From Nezara viridula (taxonomy: Eukaryota; Arthropoda; Insecta; Hemiptera; Pentatomidae): a stretch of DNA of 64,000 nucleotides. Below the pieces are notes generated by a model that worked only from the letters and a program-made list of their open reading frames with translations, was not told the DNA's origin and searched no databases. Within the stretch, counting starts at the first letter, position 1. Every line of letters starts with the position of its first letter. The stretch is from assembly GCA_928085145.1 (NCBI GenBank), contig OV725078.1:1113501-1177500 (forward strand). The letters are read 5' to 3'. Position numbers and translations under genes: made by a program. Positions 11,240-23,076 of this stretch are shown here, piece after piece.

Positions 11240-12420
11240 AACAATAAACCACCCCAGGTCCTTTACCTCGTATTAATAACAGCTTTTTGCGTTGATGCCA
11301 CCAGATCGAAATCATCACAAAATGAATACTCTAACAGGCAAATGTGACATCGATTAAAGAAATTGAGTCGTGAATAGGTATTTTTTCAGAAAAAAAAATC
11401 CAATATTAATTCAGAAAAAACAATTTATCAAATGAATGTAGTTAATGATAATTTTGTTTTATTTTTTGAGTATTATAAGTATTGGATTTATAGAATAACC
11501 ATGGTGAGTGAAAATTGGCTAAATATACTAAAATATACTGCCTCTTTCATTTTGTCAGAATACCGACAGATATGTAGTTGCTAGTTATAAAAAGTAATAT
11601 TAACAAATTTCTCAGCAACAAAATATAAAATCGTAACCAAATGTAAGTATTAATTGCTTTCATAAACAATATGAACTTATTTCGGCTTCCACACGGGAAC
11701 TTGTGAATAAGAGGAGACTTTGTGGTAAAAATGAACTATTGAATAATTATATAACAACCCTACTGACTTCGTATATAAATGAAGGGTAAGCAAATAGATT
11801 TATTATTTGTATTACGTTTTTTGTTGGTTAGAAAAAGAGTACGATCAGGCTACAAATAAAATGGAGTATAAGAACATTAAAACAAAAATTCACTAGGGAA
11901 GTAGAGCTTGATTCAGGAACTACACACATGATAATAAAAGCGTAGATTAATATACTTGATGAAGGGTTAATCAGGCAAACAAGCCCAGCTATCAGATTCC
12001 TTGCGATTAGGGGAATCTCTGCTAAAAGTGGGGAATCAGATGAGAACTAAGTGTGCTCTATCGAGGTAGCTCTAATAAGCATAACACCGTCAGCCACCAC
12101 CGATCATCTTAGGATTCATTGGGCAACTGCTACTCGGTTCAGTTATTCACCAGAGAAGGCTAAAAAGGGATTTATCACAACACAATTTAGCTGAGGCCGT
12201 CATTAAAGGATATATTTCATTGAAGAAATGAAACCTAGTAACAAGCATCTTTTATATTGGAAGGCACAAGGAAATCGAACTATGTTCAGTTTGTGGAGGG
12301 AAGTGTTCGATGCCAGAAAGATGAAAGCTGTTCTTATATAAGTTGGCATCAAATAATCCAGCATATATTCAAAATTAAAATATTGAAAGTTCTAAGATGT
12401 TACATCATTAGACCATAAAC
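11240..12420. other. no gene seen (presumed intron)
   Basis: Immediately upstream, in minus-strand terms, of the exon at 11072-11234. It is AT-rich, with a short more balanced stretch at 11950-12180. No frame has a recognisable domain and no clear repeat ends were found. Confidence 0.45.
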
Positions 12421-12535
12421 TTTTTTTTTTTTTTTTTTAAACTTTTATTATGATATTTACAACTGTATTAGTATGAATACATCAAGTAAATTTGTACAGA
12501 GAAATATTATTACATGAAACACGCTTAGTTACTTA
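12421..12535 (-). mobile_element. solo 3' end of Jockey-like family B
   Basis: A run of T (12421-12439, the poly-A of a minus-strand copy) is followed by TTTACAACTGTATTAG, TCAAGTAAATTTGTACAGAG and AAATATTA. The same order of words occurs after the T-run at 48003 (TTTACAACTGTAAAC, TCAGTAAATATGATACAGAG) and, on the opposite strand, at the tail of the 14.1-18.4 kb element. It is a strongly 5'-truncated insertion. Confidence 0.6.
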
Positions 12536-12837
12536 GTCTAGTAAATGTAGAATTTACTTTGAAAATAATTTTAAGATTTTTTTTTTAGGAAGTGTCATGG
12601 CCGCTAGTGCAATTCAACATACACGTCGCTCTGTCTTTGTTACTATCTAATGTGCTTATTATTTAAAATACTGCTGTAAGACTTTTTCAACTGTGACTAT
12701 ATTAATAGTTTTACATTTTTATATTCACATATGATCAGGTGAGTGACTATTTATTAACAATGAAACAGTTATAAATTAGTGCTCGTTTGGTTAGCCCATG
12801 TGGCTTGTAATTCCCTTGGGGGTTTTATCTTATCTGC

Positions 12838-12935
12838 GATAAGTTGACGGCCAAGGCTCGGCACTGTGTACAATAACATTCTTCAATGTTATTCTCAGTT
12901 CGAATCCAAGACATTTTACTTCATTTTTTTTTCTT
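12838..12935 (+). repeat. tRNA-derived SINE-like unit
   Basis: Contains an A-box-like GACGGCCAAGGCTCGGC near 12848 and a perfect B-box word GTTCGAATCC near 12900, about 55 bases apart, as in Leu/Ser-type tRNAs, followed by a T-rich tail starting near 12920. The rest does not fold into an intact tRNA by eye, so a pol III-transcribed SINE or its relic is more likely than a tRNA gene. A related unit is at 29309. Confidence 0.45.
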
Positions 12936-13057
12936 TTATTTTTTTTTCTTTCCAGAGATTTTTTTATTTCATTCTATATCTGTATATATTTATGTAAATA
13001 TCTTAGTTTTTAAGAAGTTATCTCATAAATTTTAATTTTAATATTTAGGTTTATACA

Positions 13058-14088
13058 CACTGACAGGCAAACAATTCCAAAGACTTGATTTCTTCATGTT
13101 TTCATCTAAAAATATTTCTGCCACTTGTAAAAAAAGTTGTATTTGTATATAATACATGGTATCTGTAGACAATACTTAGTATTTATGGAATTTTATAATC
13201 TTTTTTACCTTTAATAATCAAAATGTTATTGGGTAAGAAAGATTAGAGAAAAAAAAATTGAAAAACGAACCATTATTATTCGAAAAGAAATTAATTACAT
13301 CATCGTTTAGTAGCGCGTGTTTCCTCCTCTTGCCTTCACTACTTCTTGAAGACACCTCGGCATACTTTCCACCATTCGGGAAATGTCCCTTTGCTGGAGG
13401 ATAGCAAATTCCTCTCGAAGAGCCCTTTCAAGGTCCTGCAGTGTCAGGAAGTGTTGCACGCGCTCTTATTCGTCTTCCGAGGTTATCCCACAAAAGCTCA
13501 ACGGGGTTCAAATCTGGAGAACGTGCTGACCAGGCTGAAACCTCAATATTGTTCTGTTGAAGGAACGTCTGCACTATGCGGGCGACATGTGGGCGTGCAT
13601 TAGAATATAACGATCGCCGATTTCGTTGACGATAGGCAACACATGAGGTTCCAAAATCTCATCAACATAGCGAATGGCCGTCAAAGACCCTCCACGAACA
13701 ACAACCAACCAGCTGCATATCTAATGGAACGTCCATCATCAATAAGCGCCACACCACGCGCAACATCCTCAGCACTAAGAAGCATTTTTAAACTTAATAT
13801 TGAAAAAATTAAAAGCCGGAGACTAAGAAATGTGCTGCAAGAAACGGCACTGAACTAATGATACTGAATAAACATTTTGATTCCATAGAAAGTAAACATT
13901 GGAATCTAGAATCATTTCATTGAATTAAGTATTAAGGGTTATTGTCCTCTATATTAACATTCCTAATTGAAAACAAACAAAATGATTTCCAATTTATTCA
14001 TTAAAAACAATAAACATATCCAAAGCAGAAATATTTTTAGATGAAAACATGAAGAAATCAAGTGGGTGGAATTTTTTGCCTGTTAGTG
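13058..14088 (-). mobile_element. Tc1-type DNA transposon, internally deleted
   Basis: The left end starts CACTGACAGGCAAACAATTC and the right end, read in reverse, starts CACTAACAGGCAAAAAATTC; the inverted repeats continue for about 60 bases (CATGTTTTCATCTAAAAATA is common to both). The right end is flanked by TA, the left by CA after TATA, roughly as expected for TA-targeting Tc1/mariner elements. Total length is 1031 bp. The transposase lies on the minus strand and is deleted internally. Related ends lie at 31780 and 32839. Confidence 0.85.
13320..13795 (-). pseudogene. Tc1-type transposase, deleted
   Basis: The minus strand starts with MLLSAEDVARGVALIDDGRS (the same N-terminus as 33142) and jumps after the word RYAA, about 30 residues in, to the catalytic region: YVDEILEPHVLPIVNEIGDR, then degenerate SFCGITSEDE-type sequence and FPNGGKYAEVSSRSS near the C-terminus. 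Most of the DNA-binding region and the first catalytic Asp are missing, and stops or frameshifts lie in the DDE region. It cannot move itself. Confidence 0.8.
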
Positions 14089-14122
14089 TATATATATTTT
14101 TTTCTTTTCTCTAACACTTATC

Positions 14123-15440
14123 ATGGATCTGGATAAGAACACATCATGTGAAGACACAGAAGACGAGACACCCTTTTCAAAAATCAGCGAGACCGACTCG
14201 CAATATTTGAAAAGGCGTACACTCCAAAAGCGTCTCCGAAACTCAGTTCCCGGATCGGGACAAAACTCACCTAATAAAAAAAAAAAAAAAAAATCAAACA
14301 AGCAAGCAGAACAAGATAAATCTCCACCGAGAACCAGGAGCAAATCTAATAAAAAAAGCCACTCATTCAGAGCCAACTGCATCAAACATATCAGATAGCA
14401 AAAATTCAATTCTAGAAAACAACGTATCTCACAAGACTCCGCAGCTTCAAGATTTTTCTGAATCTGAGCCGCCACCAATATTTATTTCAAAAATTAAGAA
14501 CTTTATGTCGTTCGGTCAATAAATTGCAGATTTGATCGGACAGCCAAATTTTCGCTGTTACTCAAGAGTGAACGACATTAAAATCAATACTAATTCTAGA
14601 GACAATTATAAAAAACTAATCAATTTTTTAACAACCAATAACTACAACTTCCATTGTTACCAATTAAAACAAGAAAAAGCATATCGAGTGGTCCTGAGAG
14701 GACTACATTCAACCACACCCATATCTGCTATCAAATCGGGCCTCGAAGAAATCGGTCATAATGTCAGGAACATAGCACCTGTGCTACATCCTAGGGAAAG
14801 ATATCCGCTACCCTTACTTTTCATAGACTTGGAACCAGCAAAAACCAATGCAGAAATATTCCAGCTTCAACGATTAGTTTACTCAATAGTCCGTTTTGAG
14901 GAACCGAAACAGAATCCTCTAATAGTACAATGCACTAAGTGTCAAAACTTGGGGCATACAAAGGCCTATTGTTAACACGAAGTCAGATGCGTTAAATGTG
15001 CCGGCCTACACGCTTCAGACACTTGCCAGAAGCCAAGAGATGAGCCAGCGACGTGTGCTTTTTGTGGCGAAGCCCATCCTGCGGGCTACAGAGGCTGTGA
15101 AGTATATAAAAATATTTAGAAACAAAGATCACAAAACTCAGCAGTGAAAAATCTTGGATCTGCTCAAAAAACTGAGGCACCTCAAATTGAAAATCAGGAA
15201 ATTTTCCCAGCGTTGCCGACTTCACCTTCCCTCGTCATCCAACAAAAACCAACCATCTCTACAGCTAAGGACTCACCTCACCAGAATCTCAGAAATTCTC
15301 ACTCCCAGTCTTCCATCAGTAAGAAGCAACGCCTCAACGTCAGGCACCTCAGGCCTCCCAATCCAAGCCCAAAATCTGTAATCCTTAGCCTCAACCTCCT
15401 CGTCAGCAAATCCCTCCTCATTATCTACCCTTAAGAGTCA
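14123..15440 (+). pseudogene. family B ORF1 (gag-like)
   Basis: MDLDKNTSCEDTEDETPFSK starts a basic N-terminus with a Lys run (14273-14292 is a 20-base A-run, a likely slippage site). A frameshift near 14390 and a stop at 14519 precede the PRE_C2HC-like region (VNDIKINTNSRDNYKKLINF) and RYPLPLLFIDLEPAKTNAEI. Three zinc knuckles follow: CTKCQNLGHTKAYC, then after a stop at 14973 CVKCAGLHASDTC and CAFCGEAHPAGYRGC, all with ligands intact. The downstream linker is Ser/Pro-rich. Function as an RNA-binding ORF1 protein is inferred from the domain order. Confidence 0.82.
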
Positions 15441-15747
15441 AACTACCGCCAGAGCATCCACATCCAGCTCCATTCGTTCCTAATCCCAGGATGAACCCCC
15501 CTCCACAAGTCCAACAGAATTTAGATCCTTCTGCTCGTACTCCACGACGGGCCCATCCCCCACCCAACATTCCTAGTCGCATAATTTACCCATCACAACC
15601 TCCGGATCCAAATCCATTTCCCAGTCAAACACCATCCGACATAAACACTATCCTATCGTCATTCCTGATAGATCTTCAACAGAATATCAAACCGCTCATA
15701 ACCCTTCTAACCAGACTCCTTTCCCTAATCCTGCTTAACTTACCTCG

Positions 15748-18330
15748 ATGAACACAAAGCCCCTAGCTATTCTCTTACGGAACGCTAATGGACTGCAAAA
15801 CCACCGTGACGAACTAGACATATTTCTCCATGACAATTATATTTACATTGCCCTCCAAACAGAAATTCACTTCACCCAACGGATACATTTCTACATACGT
15901 GACTACATCACCTATAGATCTAACCACCCAGACAACACTGCCCACGCCAGTTCTTGCATCCTTATCTATAAATCTTTACCCCATTCCCTCATTCCTTCCA
16001 TTCCAACAGATGCCATTCAGTCAACTTCTGTAATCATCTCAACTCATCCTTTCTATCTAACACTTTCAGCTGTATACTGTCCTTCTGGCAATTCCCTCTC
16101 GTATAGCCTACTTGAATGCTTATTACAATCCCTCGGATCGATTTTTATTGCTGGAGGAGACTACAATGCTAAACACCAAAGATGGGGTTGTCGATCATCC
16201 AACTGCCGTGGTAATGCCCTTCCACGAGTTTCTTCTTCCAACAATTATTCCATCCTCTCGCCCATGAATCCTACTTATTTTCCAACATCCCTCAAAAAAC
16301 GTCCCGATATCCTGGACATGTTTATTACCTCACAGATTTCCTCCTCCCAAGCCATTATCAAATCCCTGGATGAACTTTCATCAGACCAGTTCTACTTTAA
16401 TTTAAACCTTGTTCCTAAACCTTAGGAAGCAATGGTTTAGGAACAAGGTTTAAATATGATTACAGGACGAGTAGACTGGGACAAATTTCGTGATGATCTG
16501 GAAAATAAACTGGACATAAAAATTCCGCTTAAGACAAAATAAGATATTGACATAGCCATAGAAAAACTTACCACATCAATAACAACCACTATTAATGATA
16601 ACACTTCCGTAAATAATAGAAATAACTCACGACATATTAACTTGCCACAGCATATTCGAATCTTATTAAGGGGAAAACGTAGAGCAAGATCGAAGTGGCA
16701 CAGGACTAGATATCTTTCAGATAAAACATACTGTACGGAATTGACTAACAAACTAAAAGCAGAAAATATAAAACTCAAAAATTACTTAACCTAACTGTAA
16801 ATCTTACGACTGACAAATCACTATGGACGATAACCAAAAAACTTCTGAAGTTTAAAGACCTTAATCACCCACTTCTTACTGAATCCCAAACCTCGTCCAA
16901 ATCCGACGAAAAAATTCCAATTGTTTGGTCAACATCTCTTCCAAACTTATAGCCCACATCCCGATATCCTTAATTCAACTCACATCGACTGCATTGAAGC
17001 AGAACTAGATATTCCTCTCCGAATGTCCCTGCCACCCAAAGCAATTCATCCCACAGAAATATACAACATCATTAAAAAATTACCCTCCCGTAAAGCTCTG
17101 GATATGACCTAATTACATCCCAGAACCTAAAACTTCTTCCTCGAAAAGCCATCCTATTCCTTACTTACATATATAATGCTGTACTCCGTTCCACATATTT
17201 TCCTGATCCTTGGAAAAGATCTATCGTTAAAATGTTCTACAAACCAAAAAAAAACAACACCAGAATACCCATCCTCTTACCGTCCTATCTCTCTTTTACC
17301 CATCATGGGCAAAATCCTAGAAAAATTCATTGTAAAACGCCTGTACCCTATCCTAAATTTTAAACACATAATCCCAGATCACCAATTTGGATTCCGCACT
17401 TCCCATTCCACTATACAGCAATATCATCGTGAGGTAGACGTAGTCTCGTCTGCATTGGAGCGCGGACTGTGCTGTACGGGAGTCTTTCTCGACGTTGAAC
17501 AGGCGTTTGATAGAGTTTGGCATCCGGGACTGCTGTACAAACTCCGAAAATTCCTACCACCTACATACTTCCTCATTATCCGTTGCTACCTTACTGATAG
17601 ATACTTTAAAGTAAATCACAAAAACGCCTATTCATCCCTTTTTTCCCAGTCCGCTGGTGTTCCTCAAGGTAGTATCCTAGGTCCTATCCTCTATACAGTT
17701 TACACAGCTGGCATCCAACACTGTCATCGCTACATAACCCGATGACACATGTATCTTATCAGTAAATAATGACCCATCAATTGCATCCCAATTGCTTCAA
17801 TCACACATCATAAATCTTGAAGAATGGTGTCAAAACTGGAGAATTAAAATAAACTCCAATAAATCCCACCAAATTACCTTCACCCTTCGTCGTAAACCAA
17901 CGACTTCCTGTCCTACAGTTTCCTTTAACAATACTCCACTTATCTCTGTTGAGGAAATCCGATACCTCCACTTGGACAAACGACTAACTTGGAATCCTCA
18001 TACTAGACTGAAACGACAAGAAACCGCTTCAGCACTTACTTGACAAACGCTCTAAACTTCCAAATAATTACAAAAGACTCTTATACTTGACTATAATAAG
18101 GCCTATTTGGACGGAGTTGAGCTATGGGGGCTCCACTAAACCATCGAATTCTTCTCGTATCCAATCCTTTCAATACAAAATCCTTCGTAAAATCCTCAAT
18201 GCCTCCTACTTTGTTACAAATAAAACCATCCATAATGACCTTAATGTTCCATTGGGTAGTTACTCAGCAAGTGTTTTTATGTCATTATATACATTATGTT
18301 CAAATTTACTAAATGTATCTATTTAACTAC
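15748..18330 (+). pseudogene. family B ORF2 (endonuclease and reverse transcriptase)
   Basis: The endonuclease starts MNTKPLAILLRNANGLQNHR; the usual WNANG is RNANG. GGDYNAKHQRWG and DILDMFI are present but the terminal SDH motif reads SSDQ, losing the catalytic His. The frame stops at 16424, next to a perfect 21-base inverted duplication (16401-16454). RT motifs follow in broken frames: SSYRPISLLPIMGKILEKFI, HQFGFR, LDVEQAFDRVWHPGLLYKL, SAGVPQGSILGPILY. A frameshift falls exactly on the catalytic ADD box (ATAACCCGATGACACATG near 17733-17750). The thumb (EEWCQNWRIKINSNKSHQIT) and C-terminal part reach about 18270. Confidence 0.85.
16401..16454. repeat. perfect 21-bp inverted duplication inside family B ORF2
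   Basis: Arms at 16401-16421 and 16434-16454 are exact reverse complements (each contains CCTTGTTCCTAAACC or its complement) around a 12-base loop. Related copies have no such palindrome here, so it looks like a local template-switch event. Confidence 0.85.
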
Positions 18331-18360
18331 AGTTGTAAATGTCTTTAAGAAAAGAAAAAA

Positions 18361-19130
18361 AAAAAGAAAAAGATTTTTTTTCCCACAGGCACCTTTGTTT
18401 TCTCATTCTAAATGATATCTGAAAAATATCCGACTCTATGTTGTATGATTTACCCTTCTTTTTAGGGGGATTAGGAAAGGTTAAGCAGAAATTTTAATTA
18501 GTTTACCTAAGCAATCGGGGTATCGTTTTGAATGTATTTTTTATGTTGAATCAATTAAACACAAAATATAATAGTTTAATAGATTACTAACGTTTTATAT
18601 AAAAAAAACAATATTTTAACTAAGGCATACAAATATTAAATATGGGTAAGTAGTCGAGTGATCAATTATAAAATTGTCAAAGGATGTAACAAAATTGTCA
18701 GCAATTACAGTCAAGATATTTTTATTGGGTTAGCCCACGCATAGTTAGCAGACATGTTTTAGCTATCTAGCGGTATTAAATTCAAATCAGACAGGTATAC
18801 AGAGTGTTTCGTAATTGCACGGCACTATTTTAGGTATGTGTTCATTAATACAAAATAAACAAAAAAGTTCATATTAACATATATCTCAAACTCATTTACT
18901 AAACAGATATCAAAGGTAAAAGATTTATTATTTATTTACTACATTAAGACTGACTCTTTAACGTGTTTAATACTAAATTAATAAATACTAAAACTAGATT
19001 TTAATCAAATGATAAACAAATGAACGATAAGCAATGCCAGTAGTTGCTCATCTGTTTGTCAAGTTCTGTGTGTTTTAGTGTGAGTGAATACTGTGACTCA
19101 GTTCAATTTATAATCATCATAGGAGACACC
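18361..19130. other. no gene; possible TE end at 18800
   Basis: AT-rich. CAGAGTGTTTCGTAATTGCA at about 18801 resembles the 'CAGGGTGTT' starts of insect DNA transposons and is followed, as at 31133-31200, by AAAAAAGTTCAT about 60-70 bases on. It may be the left end of the element whose HTH coding relic lies at 19136. Confidence 0.4.
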
Positions 19131-19135
19131 ATAAA

Positions 19136-19345
19136 TGTATTCACTTTTGCAGAACAAACAGACTTTTAACTTTTGGCGAGGTATATAGAAACGGTGCTGC
19201 TGCAGTTCGAGGATATCGTGAAAAATTTCCTAATCGAAGAATACTAAATCCTAAAACGTTTGAGGCCAATGAAAAACGCTTAGGGATAATGGCACGCTAA
19301 AACCTATACGGGTAAACGCTGGTCGACAAATATTTCGACGAACTG
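19136..19345 (+). pseudogene. helix-turn-helix domain relic of an insect DNA transposon
   Basis: One frame reads VYRNGAAAVRGYREKFPNRR followed by ILNPKTFEANEKRLG, matching the pattern 'NgraA.r.Y.erFPnRr.P....f....rLretG' common in the N-terminal HTH domain of insect transposon ORFs. A frameshift lies before VYRNG (the upstream frame begins with ATG at 19136) and a stop follows. No catalytic domain follows because the Jockey copy starts at 19368. Confidence 0.5.
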
Positions 19346-19367
19346 CAAACGTTGAATATTTATTTAT

Positions 19368-22300
19368 TTTCAAACGTACCAGCTGAGGCAAGAGAGAGCA
19401 TTACGAGTTGTAATAAGAAATTTGCACACATCAACCCCAACTGAAGTGATAAAGTAACTAACGACACTTGGTTTCAAAGTACGACAGGTAACCAACGTTT
19501 TGAAGGAAAATAACGAACAACCAGGGGTGAGAAATAAAGTCGCACTATATTTAATTTTCGTTGACCTGGAGCCAACACCAGGTATCGAACAAATATATGA
19601 TATCATCAGAATATTCTACACAAGCGTGGAAATTGAGAAGTCCTAAACCAAGAGAGAAATTCGTGCAGTGCCACAATTGTCAGGCGTACGGCCACACGAA
19701 GACTTATTGCCACCACTTGTCCCGTTGTGTGAACTGCGGTGAACAACAGATGCAAATGCAGAGATGCTGCAGTTTGTGCCCTATGCCCGAAGGGACATCC
19801 AGCGAACTATAAGGGTTACCAAATCTACAGGAACCTAAAAACCAGATACCTGAAGACCCGGATTCAAGACGCAACAACCAGCCCAAAAAGAGAACCTGCT
19901 AGAATAGTGAACTCTAAATATTTCATTCACCTATATACTTGAAGGTAAGAACCAAACCGATAATTGTGAAGCCCTGGCGCGACAACAACCTCAACCCCAT
20001 CCTCAAAATCTTATCTATTCTAATATACCTAATTAACATCCTCACTAACATCAAATTCCTCATATCCCTCCTTCTTCAAATGCCACAGATCTCACTAGTT
20101 TGTTGGCATCTTTTCTAACCGGCTTCAAATCCCTTGTTACACTACTCATATCACTCCAAGTGATATATATCCTCATCTCCCTTGTAGCTCCCCCCATTCC
20201 TGCTTTAACAAATTCTTGAACGACACAAAATCCTTATCCATTCTCCTATGGAATGAGACTTATGTTAAAAATCTTAAAAACAAACTATCTACTTTATTAC
20301 TTGACAAAAACATTGATTTGGCACTAATTACTAAAACTCAACTAACCACTAAACAATTATCCAAAATACCGCAATACTTGACATATCGTACTGACCATCC
20401 TGACGGTAGAGCACATGCCGGCACTTCTGTCATTGAAGACCAATCCCTCACACACCACTTACTCCCAATTTCTTACAATCTACCTCTATTATAATCAATA
20501 CTTGTCCTTTCCCGTCACTATAGGATCAGCATATTGTCCTCCTAACAGACACATATACAATGTCTAGTTCAATTCTCTCCTTGACTCCTCAGGCATCTCT
20601 TCATCTTGGGTGCAGACTTAAATGCCAAACATCAAGAACAACGGTTAAATAGGGTTTAAGAACCACGAATTCTCGTGCTAGGTCATCCACTCCATTCCTA
20701 AAGTTTCAGCCTCCTTCTTCCTAATTCACCTACCTACTGGTCAACTGATCCTAGCCGCAATCCTGATATCCTCGCTTTATTTATCCACAGTGGTTTAGGT
20801 CCCCTCAATCCCACATTCCCTTACCTGACTAGATGAACTTCTCTCAGATCATATTCCATTAATACTCTAATTACCTCAAGCTCCTATTCCTAAATCCTCT
20901 CCACCATCCTTCATCAGAGGCTCAGTTAACAGGAAACTCCTTCATCAAATCCTTTCACCACTACCATTCAAGAAGCAATATGGACAGCTTCCTCTCCAAG
21001 TCATTCCTCAAGAACCCCTAACAGTAAGAAAAATAGTTTACCCAAACACCGCATAGACCTAATCCACGTTAAACGTCGGGCCAGATTAGTATGGCAACCT
21101 ACCAAATATCCCATCTATTGTCGCTCCTACAATTATTGTTGTAAGCTATTAAAGCAAGAATTATCATCCTTCAGAACCCAATCCTTTGTTTCCTACCTTA
21201 CTTCCCTCTCTGTTCATGACAATTCCCTCTGGAAAACCACCAAAAAATCCTAAAATCCCATGATATTTTTCACCCCGTCCGTCGATGCAATGGCTCCTGG
21301 GCAGCGTTTGATGAAAAATGAAAAAAAGAAGATGAAGAATTCACCAGACACCTTTCCACTACATTCACTCCTCATCCAGAATCCTTTCTCACCCATATTA
21401 GAAGTCAACAGAAGTAGAAGAAGTCCTGCTTTCACTAATCCCACACTCCTTACCAGCTAAAGCAGTTAATCCATCTGAGGTCCAATAGCTTTTAAGCAAA
21501 ATCACATCTCGTAAATCTCTTGGATAAGACCTCCTAACCCCAGAACTCCTTCGACAACTTCCACCTAAAGCAATTATATTCCATACACATAGTTATAATT
21601 GCATCTTAAGCACTACCCACTTCAGTCTTCTATGGAAACATTTCACCATCGTCCTTCTCCTGCAACCAGACCAATCTGCCAAATATACATCATCATATAG
21701 ACCAATTACCCTGTTCTCAATCCTATCAATTTTTTTTTTTTAAATATACTACTGAAAAGAATGCTACCCATAATTCGGATTTCGTTCCTGTAAATCCTGT
21801 CCACCAGTTTATTTTAACACTATCCAGGTTCCTTTCTCAGATACAGTCCGGTATCTTGGTTTTTTCTTAGACAGATGACTAACAAGGAACCCCCATACTA
21901 GACTTAAAAGACAGGAACTTAACCGACGATACGGCCAACTATACAGACTACTAATCAGAAAATCTAAACTTTCTATTGAAAACCAGTTACTGATCTACAA
22001 GATAATACTGAAACCTATATGGACTTACAGACTATAACTGCGGTAAACAGTAAAATTTTCTAACATCAAGAGCATCCAATCCTTCCAGTCAAAAGTCCTT
22101 CGAAAAAGTCCAGTCGTCGATGCTCCTTTCTATGTAACCAACAAAACCCTACACCATGACCTCAATATCCCATTTGTTCTAGACCTTATCCCAAAAAAAT
22201 TCTCCAAATTTCACCAGAACCTTACGTACCATCCAAATCCTCTTGCACAATCCCTATCAAGCACCACTCATCCCTATATTCATCCAAGAAGGTTGAACTG

Positions 22301-22562
22301 GCAGTGGCCTCGCGACCTTTTGTAGATTGTACATATTGGAGTTCTGACAAAGGCCAGATTCTCCATTCAAGATATGAGTGTATGTAGCTAAAGTGCTCTC
22401 GATCTCCGCTGGCTTTATTACCAGTGATGCTATTGAGAGAGTAGCGCAAGGTTCTCCTGAAGTTCCCTTGCCTGATTGTATATAGGTATGCATGTGTTTT
22501 TTTTCTTAGTTTTAATTTTCTTATTTTTAGGTTATTTTATTTTATTATTTATTGTAGTAATG

Positions 22563-22608
<46 letters not shown>

Positions 22609-22712
22609 CACTTACATATATTTATCCGCACCTGTCAATTATAACTATTGACAATCAGCAGATGTGCTGGCACAGTCATGAGAAGAAAAAAATAAATAAA
22701 AAATAAAATAAA
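19368..22712 (+). mobile_element. Jockey-like family A copy 2, 5'-truncated
   Basis: Starts inside ORF1 (YQLRQERALRVVIRN-type sequence) and retains an intact first knuckle CHNCQAYGHTKTYC and second start CVNCGEQQ. ORF2 starts near 20216 with DTKSLSILLWNETYVKN (WNANG is WNETY). Many frameshifts and stops follow; the RT core between about 21760 and 21830 is deleted, removing the catalytic ADD box. The C-terminus NKTLHHDLNIPFVLDLIPKK near 22140-22200 and the family A 3' UTR are well preserved. The 3' UTR has a TA microsatellite at 22567-22606 before the A-rich tail. It is the most decayed long copy. Confidence 0.8.
22567..22606. repeat. (TA)n microsatellite
   Basis: About 20 uninterrupted TA units within the 3' UTR of family A copy 2; other family A copies lack the expansion. 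Confidence 0.9.
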
Positions 22713-23076
22713 GAGGCTTGATAGGCATGAGGAACAGCAATACCCAGCGGCATCCTTTCCATGGGTTTTACTTACTTACAAACAATTACGTAAGTAGGTA
22801 CCTCATTCAGACCCTTTTCAGCCGTCTTTTGGAGTTCTCCGGCATAATAGTCGTGGCCATTTCTTTAATCAGCTGGTTGGAGTGTCCATGTAATTTATTA
22901 TGAAATCGTTTGTAGTAAGTTCGTATGTGTTTATTGATCGTTGGCATGTGTAATCCAATGTGTAAAGTGTTATTATTCACGTACCAGGGTGCTTGAGTAA
23001 TTAGTCATAGTATCTTAGACTGAAAAGTTTGAAGTCGCTTTATGTGTGTTGGTTTTGCAATGCCATATATTTGTAG

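Larger units (their letters stand above)
14100..18360 (+). mobile_element. Jockey-like non-LTR retrotransposon, family B
   Basis: Same architecture as family A but clearly diverged: ORF1 (14123-15440), a Pro-rich stretch (15490-15740), ORF2 (15748 to about 18330) and an A-rich tail ending near 18385. It begins almost immediately after the right end of the Tc1 element, so its 5' UTR may be missing or the Tc1 element may have inserted in or next to it. The end of ORF2 beyond LNVPLGSYSASVF is lost. Minus-strand 3' fragments of the same family are at 12421 and 48003. Confidence 0.85.
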
